Made by a program: the position numbers and the translations under genes
IMG/VR virus record: IMGVR_UViG_3300042922_000376
Coordinates: 1 to 48,049 of that record
Length of the DNA stretch: 48,049 bases
DNA from: a virus
Strand: one strand, 5' to 3'
Notes under the pieces: model-generated
Database searches by the model: none
Seen by the model: only the letters and a program-made list of their open reading frames with translations
Told to the model about the DNA's origin: nothing
Shown here: piece after piece, positions 15,044 through 22,252 of the stretch
Numbering within the stretch: position 1 is the first letter of the stretch
Layout of the letters: each line of letters opens with the position of its first letter

Positions 15044-15204
15044 CATGCAAGGTTAGCCTCTTACGGACCGGAAGGTCAAGGAGAAGCAGCCATGAAGCCG
15101 CAAAATTCAGTTATCTGGTGCCTTGTCATCGTCTGCCTGACGATACTGGCATTCACCCTGTTAACCCGCCATTCGCTTTACGAACTGCGGATACGGGATG
15201 GTAG
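15034..15204 (+). CDS. Candidate Mok leader ORF overlapping hok
   Basis: A 56-codon frame begins at ATG 15034 ([20 protein letters not shown]) and runs through the hok start in another frame to TAG 15202-15204. In known hok/sok loci an overlapping mok frame couples to hok translation and is the point of antisense control. The layout fits that model, but the peptide itself has no diagnostic motif. Confidence 0.45.
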   Translation: MLDTCKVSLLRTGRSRRSSHEAAKFSYLVPCHRLPDDTGIHPVNPPFALRTADTGW

Positions 15205-15247
15205 CAGGGAGGTTGCGGCAGTCATGGCATGTGAGTCCAACCAGTAA
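15092..15247 (+). CDS. hok: Hok/Gef-family type I toxin
   Basis: Peptide of 51 aa reading [20 protein letters not shown], then [20 protein letters not shown] and [11 protein letters not shown]. The Trp-Cys start of the membrane helix, the R-x-SLxE(L/I)R(I/Y)RDG block and the EVAA..A.ES tail are characteristic of Hok/Gef/RelF proteins, which depolarise the inner membrane. The gene follows an AAGGAG site and sits downstream of a Sok-like antisense region. It would act in prophage or plasmid stabilisation or in abortive defence. Confidence 0.85.
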   Translation: MKPQNSVIWCLVIVCLTILAFTLLTRHSLYELRIRDGSREVAAVMACESNQ

Positions 15248-15253
15248 GGGCAA

Positions 15254-15280
15254 CCGGCGGGGAGAAATCCCCGCCACCGC
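15254..15280 (+). other. GC-rich hairpin after hok
   Basis: GGCGGGGA and TCCCCGCC form an 8-bp stem around a short AGAAA-type loop, just after the toxin stop codon. No T-run follows. It may be part of the folded 3' end of the Hok mRNA, which in known loci pairs back to the leader. The stretch 15281-15440 shows no gene. Confidence 0.45.
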
Positions 15281-15442
15281 CATGTTGAGCCGAGGCGTTC
15301 CCAGGCACCCATTCCTTTCCGTTATGCCTCGATCACAAATCTCGTATAAAAAACTGCTTACATATTCATTGCGCAAAAATCAAGCAACCATATGATTTAT
15401 ATCGATTTCATCAAAAATAACTCGATAATCACTGGAAAATTA

Positions 15443-15462
15443 TACTGTATTTATATACAGTA
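15443..15462 (+). promoter_or_regulatory. LexA (SOS) box
   Basis: TACTGTATTTATATACAGTA matches the E. coli LexA consensus TACTGTATATATATACAGTA at 19 of 20 positions and has the essential CTG-N10-CAG. It lies upstream of a 28-codon frame and of the gene at 15584. It would place this part of the early operon under direct SOS control. Confidence 0.82.
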
Positions 15463-15467
15463 TTTTG

Positions 15468-15554
15468 ATGCTCCATATCTCAAATAACCCAAACTGGTTG
15501 ATTGTGATTAGCTGGGGTATCGGCTTAACTTTCGGGACGCGCGAAGGAAAGTAA
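15468..15554 (+). CDS. Candidate 28-aa SOS-linked peptide
   Basis: An ATG 5 nt after the LexA box opens MLHISNNPNWLIVISWGIGL followed by TFGTREGK and TAA. The middle is hydrophobic (WLIVISWGIGL), like small membrane peptides. There is no ribosome site before it, so translation would be leaderless or absent. It may simply be leader RNA for the next gene. Confidence 0.28.
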   Translation: MLHISNNPNWLIVISWGIGLTFGTREGK

Positions 15555-15583
15555 GGGATCCCCAAAACATGCTGGAGAGAGTG

Positions 15584-15781
15584 ATGATCATACCCGACCA
15601 CTTAATTCGTGGCCTGAACAACAGCACAAGACCCGTTGTGCTTTACAGGAACGAATACGGCGATGTTGTTTACGGCTTTGTGCTGCGCCCTGATGAATTT
15701 GTAACCAGTGTGCAGCAGATGGCTGAAGCGCGGAAAACTGCTGGAATATCGGCTGTTGATGATGCCGACAATCCACTATAA
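15584..15781 (+). CDS. Small protein downstream of a LexA box, antirepressor candidate
   Basis: Protein of 65 aa: MIIPDHLIRGLNNSTRPVVL, then a beta-rich segment (YRNEYGDVVYGFVLRPDEFV) and an acidic C-terminus. I do not recognise the family. ATG 15584 is preferred to ATG 15569 because a GGAGAG site lies at good spacing. Some temperate Salmonella phages use LexA-controlled small antirepressors to induce prophages whose repressor cannot self-cleave. Repressor type and the LexA box here fit that model, but no sequence motif proves it. Confidence 0.5.
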   Translation: MIIPDHLIRGLNNSTRPVVLYRNEYGDVVYGFVLRPDEFVTSVQQMAEARKTAGISAVDDADNPL

Positions 15782-15838
15782 TCTATAGACAGGTCTGAAC
15801 AACCTGCTGAGATTTCACTGTGTCACCGGAGAAAACCG

Positions 15839-16438
15839 ATGGCACAGATTCAACTTCAAAAAATTGGCCCCGAAACTCTGACCCCAGCAACGCCCGAGGC
15901 CAGCGAATTTTTGCAACGTATTAAAATCGGTGAGTGGATACACGCCGACTTTAAACGTGTGCGCAACTACCAGTTTCACAAACGCTTCTTCAAACTCCTT
16001 CAGCTCGGCTTTGAGTACTGGAACCCGACCGGTGGCGCCATACTTCCGGAAGAGCGCAAGCTGGTTAACGGTTTCGTCGATTTCCTCTGCCGGCAGGTTG
16101 GGCAGCAGCACAGTGTTGCCCTGACCGATGCCGCTGAACTGTATCTTTCCGATGCTGCTCACACTCGTACGCGTGATATAGCGCTGCTCAAATCCTTCGA
16201 CGCATACCGAGAGTGGGTAACCATTCAGGCAGGTTACTACACCGAGCACGTATATCCTGACGGTAGCTACAACCGGCGGCCAAAGTCGATTTCGTTTGCC
16301 AGCATGGACGAAATCGAATTCCAGCAACTCTATAAATCGGTCCTGAATGTTTTATGGAATTTTATTCTGTTCCGGGCGTTTTCATCACAATCCGAGGTTG
16401 AAAACATCGCGGCACAGTTGCTGGAGTATGCAGCGTGA
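15839..16438 (+). CDS. DUF1367-family protein
   Basis: Protein of 199 aa. The pattern ADFKRVRNYQFHKRFFKLLQ, then LGFEYWNPTGG, DAYREWVTIQAGYYTEH, FASMDEIEFQQLYKS and VLNVLWNFILF is diagnostic of DUF1367, found in the nin-like region of lambdoid phages. Function unknown. A CCGGAGAA ribosome site precedes the ATG, and the 3' end overlaps the methylase start by 4 nt. Confidence 0.85.
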   Translation: MAQIQLQKIGPETLTPATPEASEFLQRIKIGEWIHADFKRVRNYQFHKRFFKLLQLGFEYWNPTGGAILPEERKLVNGFVDFLCRQVGQQHSVALTDAAELYLSDAAHTRTRDIALLKSFDAYREWVTIQAGYYTEHVYPDGSYNRRPKSISFASMDEIEFQQLYKSVLNVLWNFILFRAFSSQSEVENIAAQLLEYAA

Positions 16439-17088
16439 AACTGAATCCATACTGCAAAGCGCTCGAGGAGATGCGCAATCGTCAGTCGCACAAGCTGAAG
16501 GAAGTCGGCGACCAGTGGCGCACACCTGACCCGATCTGGTGGGGGATAAATGTGAAATTCGGCCCGTTCACACTCGACCTGTTTGCTGACGACCACAACG
16601 CCAAATGTGAACACTACTACACCGCAGAAGATAACGCCCTGTCTCAGAACTGGTCTGCCAGGCTGATGACCATCGGCGGGGCAGCATATGCAAACCCACC
16701 ATATAGCCGCGCCACTCAGTACGAAGGCTTGTACATAACCGGAATGGTACCAATCATGCAGCACGCCGCCGAAATGCGCGAGCTGGGCGGCCGTTTCGTA
16801 TTTTTCATCAAATCCGCGACAAGCGAAAGCTGGTGGCCAGAAAACGCCGATCATATCGCTTTCGTTCGAGGCCGCATCAGCTTTGACCTTCCTGACTGGT
16901 ACATCCCCGCCGAAGGAGAGCCGTCGGAATCCTCTGCCGGCTTCGGTATGGCCATCGCGATTTTCGATAAAACATGGACTGGCCCGGCGACGAGCTACAT
17001 CAGCCGAGAAGAACTTGAAACCACAGGTCGCATTATCTTGGCTCAAATTCAGCGAGCCGCGATGAAATTAGTCGGGGTGGCAGCATGA
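16435..17088 (+). CDS. Phage N6-adenine DNA methyltransferase (Dam family)
   Basis: Protein of 217 aa of the phage-type Dam family. It shows WRTPDPIWWGIN (about 28-39), TLDLFADDHNAK (about 46-57) and the catalytic NPPYS (about 87-91). It would methylate adenines using S-adenosylmethionine, protecting phage DNA or altering regulator and restriction sites. It starts with GTG, overlapping the upstream stop (GTGA), and is coupled to the next gene by an ATGA overlap. Confidence 0.88.
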   Translation: MKLNPYCKALEEMRNRQSHKLKEVGDQWRTPDPIWWGINVKFGPFTLDLFADDHNAKCEHYYTAEDNALSQNWSARLMTIGGAAYANPPYSRATQYEGLYITGMVPIMQHAAEMRELGGRFVFFIKSATSESWWPENADHIAFVRGRISFDLPDWYIPAEGEPSESSAGFGMAIAIFDKTWTGPATSYISREELETTGRIILAQIQRAAMKLVGVAA

Positions 17089-17366
17089 AAACGTTCCGCA
17101 GTAAAAAGTGGCTGGCTGCTGTCGGTCAGATTGACCAGTGCGTGCTTTGCGATCGTTGGGGAACTCAGGTCGCGCATCGCAATGAAGGTAAGGGGATGGG
17201 GCTGAAAGTCGATGATTGTGCTACCGCGGCGATCTGCGTTGAGTGTCATACCGAGATCGACAACGGAAAGAACCTCACCCGGGATGAGCGCAGGCAGCTA
17301 ATGGACCGCGCCATCGTGTTAACCCTTATTCAAATCGCCCGCATGGGTCTGGTGGTGCCGAAATGA
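17085..17366 (+). CDS. YbcO/DUF1364-like putative nuclease
   Basis: Protein of 93 aa. CVLC near residue 19, AHRNEGKGMGLK and CVECHTEIDNG form an HNH-like treble-clef arrangement, as in small YbcO/NinG-type nucleases of lambdoid nin regions. Position just before antiterminator Q agrees. It may process recombination intermediates. ATGA overlaps occur on both sides. Confidence 0.68.
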   Translation: MKTFRSKKWLAAVGQIDQCVLCDRWGTQVAHRNEGKGMGLKVDDCATAAICVECHTEIDNGKNLTRDERRQLMDRAIVLTLIQIARMGLVVPK

Positions 17367-18073
17367 CCCCTCAACTACTCGAGTATGCACGTATCGAACT
17401 CACTCGCGCTCTGATGGATACTTCCGGGAAAACTAAAGGGCAGCTCGAGGCGTTCAGCGAGAACCCTCTGGCAGACAAAAACCGAAATCCTCGCAAGCCG
17501 GTGCATGTTGTAGAACTGGATGACGGGCAGGGCGGCATTCGCTCAGTGGAAGCGGAAAACTCGGCGCTGTACGTGCTTGAGACACGAAGCCGCCGCAGAC
17601 CTCTACCGCCGATAAATGACTATGAGTTCGCCGCTGCACCATGGCGACGGGCGGTAAATATGCTCCCTGAACACGAGCAGGCCTGGCTGAAATATTGTTA
17701 TGGTTTCGATCTGACGTTCCGTTATCAGACGCTAATATGCGAGGTAATCTGGAACGGACATCAAAAATATCTGCCGGCTGGCCTGCTGAATAAAACGAAG
17801 AAGCGAATAATATCGCTGATTTGGCTTGCCGCGCAGGATGTTGCCGCTACCCGGAGCAATGACACATACAAAGAGTACGCCGGAGCGGCGTTGGCCAGGT
17901 TAATGAGCGTAAACCCTTCAACATGGCTTCGCGTCTACGCACCTCATTGGGCCCACTTCAAACGAGCGTTCGACGAGCTGGATGTAGGGGCATTGCAGCA
18001 CACTCTTGACCACCATTGCGAAGCACTTCCAGAAGAGGTTGAATGGGCGCTATTGCAAAATGCAACGAAATAA
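17363..18073 (+). CDS. Q: Late antiterminator Q
   Basis: Protein of 236 aa. MTPQLLEYARIELTRALMDT, then ETRSRRRPLPPINDYEF, WRRAVNMLPEHEQAWLKYCY and SVNPSTWLRVYAPHW match the phage antitermination protein Q family. It is the last early gene and lies immediately before a promoter plus terminator pair and the lysis cassette, as in lambda. It would modify RNA polymerase near the late promoter so that it reads through terminators into the lysis and structural genes. Confidence 0.85.
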   Translation: MTPQLLEYARIELTRALMDTSGKTKGQLEAFSENPLADKNRNPRKPVHVVELDDGQGGIRSVEAENSALYVLETRSRRRPLPPINDYEFAAAPWRRAVNMLPEHEQAWLKYCYGFDLTFRYQTLICEVIWNGHQKYLPAGLLNKTKKRIISLIWLAAQDVAATRSNDTYKEYAGAALARLMSVNPSTWLRVYAPHWAHFKRAFDELDVGALQHTLDHHCEALPEEVEWALLQNATK

Positions 18074-18089
18074 GCCATATTTAGCGTAA

Positions 18090-18117
18090 TTCTGATATTT
18101 TGCCGAAATTGTATAAA
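18090..18117 (+). promoter_or_regulatory. Candidate late promoter PR'
   Basis: A TATAAA -10 (18112-18117) has a weak TTCTGA -35 (18090-18095) 16 bp upstream. The start would fall just before or within the terminator stem at 18115, giving a very short transcript, which suits a Q-dependent promoter. Boxes are weak and the call depends on context. Confidence 0.42.
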
Positions 18118-18138
18118 CCCGCTTAATTGCGGGTTTTT
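18115..18138 (+). terminator. Intrinsic terminator (tR'-like)
   Basis: AAACCCGC and GCGGGTTT form an 8-bp stem with a TTAATT loop followed by a T-run. It lies 40 nt after the Q stop and before the lysis genes, matching a terminator overcome by Q. Confidence 0.85.
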
Positions 18139-18206
18139 TGCTTTGGATCCACATTCGCGCTACTTTCTGAAGGTACTATCGCCAAAATGGCAAAAAAGGT
18201 GAAATT

Positions 18207-18410
18207 ATGCACGGTGAAGAGTCAGAGGCGCTTTATAACGAGATGTGCCGGATAGTGGGGGATGCGGTGTTTATTCTTTGTGATACCGACGTAGAAACGA
18301 GGAAATACAATATCGCAAATGCACTCAGGACGGCTTTATCTGGTGATCACGGTCATACTGAATACATGCGTAAAGCGATGGAAGCTGCGATAACTGTTCT
18401 GGAGCGGTAA
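18207..18410 (+). CDS. Small protein, possibly YmgB/AriR-like
   Basis: Protein of 67 aa, all-helical: EALYNEMCRIVGDAVFILCD, then TRKYNIANALRTALS and EYMRKAMEAAITVLER. The length and the order G-x-A, N-I-x-x-A-L, R-K-x-x-E resemble the YmgB/AriR biofilm-regulator family. Similarity is judged by eye. An AAGGTGA ribosome site precedes it. It sits between two terminators at the head of the late operon. Confidence 0.5.
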   Translation: MHGEESEALYNEMCRIVGDAVFILCDTDVETRKYNIANALRTALSGDHGHTEYMRKAMEAAITVLER

Positions 18411-18427
18411 AAATCATCAAAACTCTC

Positions 18428-18456
18428 AAGCCCTGGTATATACCGGGGCTTTTTTG
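18428..18456 (+). terminator. Intrinsic terminator
   Basis: AAGCCCTGGTA and TACCGGGGCTT pair with one wobble around a TA loop and are followed by a run of T. It ends the transcript of the 67-aa gene unless Q-modified polymerase reads through. Confidence 0.85.
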
Positions 18457-18460
18457 TATC

Positions 18461-18547
18461 TGGCCCACTACCTGACGGGCTCATAACCCAATCCGGGTAG
18501 GCTTCTGGCAATGCGACTCCTAACCGCATTGACGGGCGGCAGGGCCA
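18461..18547 (+). ncRNA. Structured non-coding RNA candidate with anticodon-like loops
   Basis: TGGCCC (18461-18466) pairs with GGGCCA (18542-18547) and encloses two hairpin units. The first is CTACC/GGTAG (18468-18472, 18496-18500) around GGG-CTCATAA-CCC. The second is CAATGCG/CGCATTG (18509-18515, 18525-18531) around ACTCCTAAC. Both inner loops contain CT-NNN-AA, the form of a tRNA anticodon loop (CAT and CCT). No D-arm or standard T-arm exists, so it is not a normal tRNA. No protein frame covers the region. Confidence 0.4.
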
Positions 18548-18607
18548 AATCCTTCGCGTCACTGAACATTCATAAAGACCGCTGACAGGTCATATTAGTG
18601 CAACGCT

Positions 18608-18645
18608 TTCCCCGTTTCCGCTCCTGGATGTTCGGGGATTTTTTA
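18608..18645 (+). terminator. Intrinsic terminator upstream of holin
   Basis: TCCCCG (18609-18614) and CGGGGA (18633-18638) form a stem with an 18-nt loop followed by six T. It is the third terminator between Q and the holin gene, consistent with Q-dependent late transcription. Confidence 0.7.
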
Positions 18646-18677
18646 TTCTCACACGGCGCCCCGTTCCGGAGGTGACT

Positions 18678-19004
18678 ATGGAAAAACACGGAATAATTGA
18701 GCAAACAATGAAATGGTTGGCTGTATACCTGCCGTCGGTTTATGCCGGGCTGACGGCTTTAGGGATTTCGGCATTAATGGATATAAGGGCTGGTAAGCCC
18801 AAAATCTATACAGCCACCGGGGCGCTGGTTTGCGGGATTGCAGCCTTAGCAGTGTCAGCAATTCTGGAATATTTGGGCCTTCCTGCAAATTCAGGTGCAT
18901 TCGTTGGCGGCATGATTGGTTTTATTGGCGCTGACCGACTGCGTGACATTGCCGTGGCGTTGTTTTCCAAACGCACTGGTATCAGTACAGAGAAAAGCGA
19001 ATGA
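18678..19004 (+). CDS. Holin
   Basis: Membrane protein of 108 aa with three hydrophobic segments: about 12-30 (WLAVYLPSVYAGLTALGISA), about 45-65 (ATGALVCGIAALAVSAIL) and about 72-90 (SGAFVGGMIGFIGADRLRD). A charged C-terminus follows. This is typical of class I or superfamily III phage holins. ATG 18678 follows GGAGG at 6 nt; an in-frame GTG two codons earlier is unlikely. It would form membrane lesions that release the endolysin encoded immediately downstream. Confidence 0.82.
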   Translation: MEKHGIIEQTMKWLAVYLPSVYAGLTALGISALMDIRAGKPKIYTATGALVCGIAALAVSAILEYLGLPANSGAFVGGMIGFIGADRLRDIAVALFSKRTGISTEKSE

Positions 19005-19612
19005 ATAAATCACAGTTTCAGAAGGCGGCTAATATCAGCGCCGAATTAGCTGCGCGTTGGTTTCAGCCGATAGATGCGGCGATGGCTGAGTTTGGCATTA
19101 CGTCAATAGACGATCAGGCAATGTTTATCGCACAGGTAGGCCACGAGTCCGGTGGTTTCACCTGCATCGTCGAAAACCTGAATTATTCGGTTGAAGGCCT
19201 GAAAGCAACCTTTGGTAAATATTTTCCGGGTAATACCGCTGAGCAGTACGGGCGTACCGCCACGCAGCCGGCAAATCAAAAAGCGATCGCTAATATCGTG
19301 TACGCCCACCGTATGGGGAATGTCGCAGAAAACGACGGCTGGAATTATCGCGGCCGTGGACTGATTCAGATTACCGGTCACGACAATTATCGGAATTGTG
19401 GTGCTGGTCTGGGTGCCGATTTGCTATTGGTTCCGCAGTTGTTGGAGCAGGACGAATATGCAGCTCGTTCGGCGGCGTGGTTTTATGCTGCAAAAGGCTG
19501 TCTGAAGTATTCCGGGGATGTCAAAGCTGTTACGAAAATCATCAACGGTGGCACTACCGGCCTCGATGATCGGCAGACCCGCTATGACAAGGCGAAATCG
19601 GTGCTTGTATGA
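19001..19612 (+). CDS. Endolysin, GH19 family
   Basis: Protein of 203 aa of the chitinase-like GH19 endolysins that cut peptidoglycan glycan chains. AMFIAQVGHESGGF holds the likely catalytic Glu (about 49), and the signature WNYRGRGLIQITGHDNY lies at about 114-130. A FINGGTTGL-like motif is present as IINGGTTGLDDR near the C-terminus. No signal peptide is visible, so it depends on the holin. It overlaps holin and spanin genes by ATGA at each end. Confidence 0.92.
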   Translation: MNKSQFQKAANISAELAARWFQPIDAAMAEFGITSIDDQAMFIAQVGHESGGFTCIVENLNYSVEGLKATFGKYFPGNTAEQYGRTATQPANQKAIANIVYAHRMGNVAENDGWNYRGRGLIQITGHDNYRNCGAGLGADLLLVPQLLEQDEYAARSAAWFYAAKGCLKYSGDVKAVTKIINGGTTGLDDRQTRYDKAKSVLV

Positions 19613-20136
19613 CTGCGCTGTTCGAGTACCTGGGGAAATACTGGAAGCCGCTGGCGATCACTTTGCTGGTGGCTTTTTTGTTATGGCGAGCATACGACGC
19701 GGGGTATGAGTCGGCGGATTCAGTCTGGAAGCAGCAATGGCTACAGCGGGATCTGGCTGACTCAACCGCAACTATACACCGAGAGGTTGCCGAGCGAGCC
19801 AAAGAACGGCGACGTCAGCAGGCGGCAGACGAGGAGCGGAAACGTGCAGATATGGAACTGGCAAAAGTACAGGCTGATGCTGACGTTGCTCAGCGTGCTG
19901 GTGATGGGTTGCAGCATCAACTCGCCACGCTACGCAGGCAGCTCGCAGGAAGTGAAACCGGCCGCCTTTCCGCAATTGCCAGAGCAAGCGCGGCAAAAGC
20001 CGAGACCACCAGAGTGCTTGCCGAGCTGCTTGGCGAATCTGACAAAAGAGCGGGCTTCTATGCAAAAGAGGCTGATGAACGCTATACAGCAGGATCAAGC
20101 TGTGAGCGCACGTACGACAAAGTGACCGCACAGTAG
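19609..20136 (+). CDS. Rz: Rz-like inner-membrane spanin (DUF2514-like)
   Basis: Protein of 175 aa with an N-terminal transmembrane helix (about 12-28, WKPLAITLLVAFLLWRAYDA) and a long charged coiled coil (about 50-150). This is the architecture of i-spanins. It would pair with the embedded lipoprotein to fuse inner and outer membranes at the end of lysis. Cys164 near the C-terminus could support dimerisation. Confidence 0.78.
   Translation: MTALFEYLGKYWKPLAITLLVAFLLWRAYDAGYESADSVWKQQWLQRDLADSTATIHREVAERAKERRRQQAADEERKRADMELAKVQADADVAQRAGDGLQHQLATLRRQLAGSETGRLSAIARASAAKAETTRVLAELLGESDKRAGFYAKEADERYTAGSSCERTYDKVTAQ
19877..20125 (+). CDS. Rz1: Rz1-like outer-membrane lipoprotein spanin, embedded in Rz
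   Basis: An 82-aa frame lies wholly within the Rz gene in another frame. It begins MLTLLSVLVMGCSINSPRYA; LVMGC is a clear lipobox with Cys12 as the lipidated residue. The mature part is Pro-rich (FPQLPEQARQKPRPPECLP), as usual for Rz1. The frame extends further upstream to 19706, but only this ATG gives a signal sequence. Embedded Rz1 genes are the rule in lambda. Confidence 0.78.
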   Translation: MLTLLSVLVMGCSINSPRYAGSSQEVKPAAFPQLPEQARQKPRPPECLPSCLANLTKERASMQKRLMNAIQQDQAVSARTTK

Positions 20137-20194
20137 CATTACAGCAGGCATTCCCTGAGTGCCTGCGATAATGCCAACCCCTCAGTAATCCTCT

Positions 20195-20740
20195 ATGACC
20201 AAAACTATCATTTGCGTCGCCAGCGGCCCGTCGCTGACGGCGAACGACTGCGCACTGGCCTCCGGCTCCGGTTACCCGGTCATTGCGGTTAACTCAAGCT
20301 GGAGGGCTGTGCCTGACTGCCAGCACATATTCGCCGCCGATTTCACCTGGTGGGATCATTACCACGACTCGCTGGAAACCAGCGCCGAACTTTGGAGCCA
20401 AAGCAAACGGGCCCACGCCCGGTTCGGCGTGAAGCTTTTCAGCCCGTCGGACAACGGTGCGTTTAACTCCGGGCAGCGTGCCATACAGCTCGCCGCGCAT
20501 CTCGGCGCGGAGAGGGTGATTCTTCTCGGTTACGACTGCACCCTGGCGAACGGGACACACTGGCATGGCCGCCACCCGGCGACAATGCACAATCCGGTAC
20601 CGCGCGAAGTAGGGCGCTGGCATACCGACTTTTCTTCTCTCGCTGGTGCTTTGCCGGGCGTGGAGATTATCAACGCGTCACGCGAAACCGCGCTGACCTG
20701 CTTCACTCGCTTACCACTCGAGGCGGTACTTAATGCCTGA
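20195..20740 (+). CDS. DUF115/MAF-like Rossmann protein
   Basis: Protein of 181 aa. The N-terminal ICVASGPSLT, then YPVIAVNSSW and IFAADFTWWDHY, resembles DUF115/MptE-like proteins linked to sugar-nucleotide or pterin pyrophosphate chemistry and to protein or polysaccharide glycosylation. The block GAERVILLGYDCTL (about 103-116) continues this fold. It begins a five-gene group between lysis and terminase and overlaps the next gene by 8 nt. Activity and substrate are not determined. Confidence 0.55.
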   Translation: MTKTIICVASGPSLTANDCALASGSGYPVIAVNSSWRAVPDCQHIFAADFTWWDHYHDSLETSAELWSQSKRAHARFGVKLFSPSDNGAFNSGQRAIQLAAHLGAERVILLGYDCTLANGTHWHGRHPATMHNPVPREVGRWHTDFSSLAGALPGVEIINASRETALTCFTRLPLEAVLNA

Positions 20741-21641
20741 AAAGTTATATTTCGACGGGATGCACGGCATCGGCGACAACATCAACCAGCGTTGTTTCAT
20801 TAAAGCGCTGGCGAAAAAAGGCCATGAAATCTGGCTGAAAACACCGTTACCGGAAATTTACGCCGGAATTCCTAACCTCCACTTCGTACATGCTGATTCG
20901 CCGCTTCGAACGCAGCGCAAAAGTGAACGTCTTTCGACGTTTCGATTTGTGCCCGAACCGCCTGGTCTCTCTCGTCGTCGCATTTTTTACGGAAATGGTG
21001 ATCTGCAGTCTGGGGGCATCTTCGACGCGATGGAACAGCAGTTCGGTACCGCACCTGCACAAATGGATCTCCCCCGGTATGTACCGGGCGATGTTCGCAC
21101 ACCCGATGGCAAACCCATCGCAGTCATCCGTCCCACAACAGAGCGCAGAGAATGGCATAACGCCAGCCGCGGCCCCCTCAATCAGTACATCGATGATGTT
21201 GCCCGTCGTCTCGCAATTCGTGGCTTCCATGTGATCAGCGTGGCAGACCTGCAGGAGGGGGAAGAGTGGATACCGGACGGTGAGCCGTTCGCTCACCAGA
21301 AATTCCACCACGGAGAACTAACTATCTGGCAAATGCTGGCTCTGGTGGAGTGTGCCGACATCGTGCTGACCGGGCCCTGCGTCATCATGCATGCGGCGCT
21401 GGCCTATCAGCGACCGATGATATGCCTGGCTGGTGGTAATGGTGGTAACAACCATCACCTGAAGGTCACCGACCCACGCTGTATGGATTTGTCCCGCGCT
21501 TTATTCGTTTACCCGGACCAATATTGCCAGTGCCAGGAAATGCTTCACGACTGCGACAAAACAATCACCGGGCTTCCAGAAAAAGTGGAGGGATTTATCA
21601 CCACGGTTTACCAGCAGGCACGCAGGCGGAAGGTGGCATGA
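20733..21641 (+). CDS. Glycosyltransferase-like protein (GT9/GT-B type)
   Basis: Protein of 302 aa. YFDGMHGIGDNINQRCFIKA near the N-terminus and, near 205-240, MLALVECADIVLTGPCVIMH and AALAYQRPMICLAGG match the GT9/heptosyltransferase layout of two Rossmann lobes with the acceptor loop and the C-terminal nucleotide site. A C-terminal Cys cluster (YCQCQEMLHDC) is unusual. No membrane segment is seen. It may act on DNA bases or on an unknown glycan. Confidence 0.6.
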   Translation: MPEKLYFDGMHGIGDNINQRCFIKALAKKGHEIWLKTPLPEIYAGIPNLHFVHADSPLRTQRKSERLSTFRFVPEPPGLSRRRIFYGNGDLQSGGIFDAMEQQFGTAPAQMDLPRYVPGDVRTPDGKPIAVIRPTTERREWHNASRGPLNQYIDDVARRLAIRGFHVISVADLQEGEEWIPDGEPFAHQKFHHGELTIWQMLALVECADIVLTGPCVIMHAALAYQRPMICLAGGNGGNNHHLKVTDPRCMDLSRALFVYPDQYCQCQEMLHDCDKTITGLPEKVEGFITTVYQQARRRKVA

Positions 21642-22252
21642 AGCGATTTACACAAGAAATTAAGCAGGGCCTCGTCTGGTTGCCTGAACTTGGAATGGGG
21701 CGTTATCCGGTACCAAAGGATCGTCCCTATGATGCCGATTATTTTTCCCGGTACCAGGAACTGGCCGACACGGACCTCGGGCGCGAACTGACGGCGGCAC
21801 GTATTCGGCTGGTGGCCCGGCACTATACCGGTCCCGTTCTCGACGTGGGGATAGGTGCAGGGCAGTTTGTCACGGCCAGACCAGAAACAAACGGGTATGA
21901 CGTTAACCCCGCGGGCATTGAATGGCTGAAAAAGCGCGGAGTATGGGCGAACCTCTACCGGGATCGTTATCCTGCGCTGACGTTCTGGGATAGCCTGGAA
22001 CACATCGACCGCCCGGACGTTGCCGTCGCGCGAGCGGAAAAATGGGTATTCGTCTCGGTGCCAATCTTCACCGGCGCTGAGCACGTTATTCACTCCCGCC
22101 ATTTCCGACGCGATGAGCACATCTGGTACTGGACTCATCGCGGTCTGGTTCAATGGTTCGAAGAGCAGGGGTTCGAGCTGGTGGAACACAATGATTTAGA
22201 GACGATGCTAGGCCGAGATGGCATTGGCAGTTATGCATTTTGCCGGATTTAA
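21638..22252 (+). CDS. Class I SAM-dependent methyltransferase
   Basis: Protein of 204 aa. Motif I is VLDVGIGAGQF (about 67-77), followed by GYDVNP (about 86-91) and DSLEHIDRP (about 118-126), the Methyltransf_23-like pattern. No DNA-methylase (N/D)PP(Y/F) motif is present, so it probably methylates a small molecule, sugar or modified base rather than acting as a restriction-type methylase. The start at 21638 makes an ATGA overlap with the GT9-like gene. Confidence 0.7.
   Translation: MKRFTQEIKQGLVWLPELGMGRYPVPKDRPYDADYFSRYQELADTDLGRELTAARIRLVARHYTGPVLDVGIGAGQFVTARPETNGYDVNPAGIEWLKKRGVWANLYRDRYPALTFWDSLEHIDRPDVAVARAEKWVFVSVPIFTGAEHVIHSRHFRRDEHIWYWTHRGLVQWFEEQGFELVEHNDLETMLGRDGIGSYAFCRI

Noticed and set aside
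18461-18547. A tRNA gene with CAT or CCT anticodon
   Set aside because: The loops look right, but there is no D-arm, no standard GTTCRANTC T-loop, and the spacing between loops and acceptor-like stem does not fit a 75-90-nt tRNA.
19706-19876. Upstream extension of the Rz1 frame
   Set aside because: Starting at 19706 would bury the lipobox 68 residues inside the protein; only ATG 19877 gives a lipoprotein signal.
20847-21311. Minus-strand frame of 154 codons opposite the GT9-like gene
   Set aside because: It opposes a gene coupled on both sides by overlaps, and its Cys/Arg-rich sequence has no recognised features.
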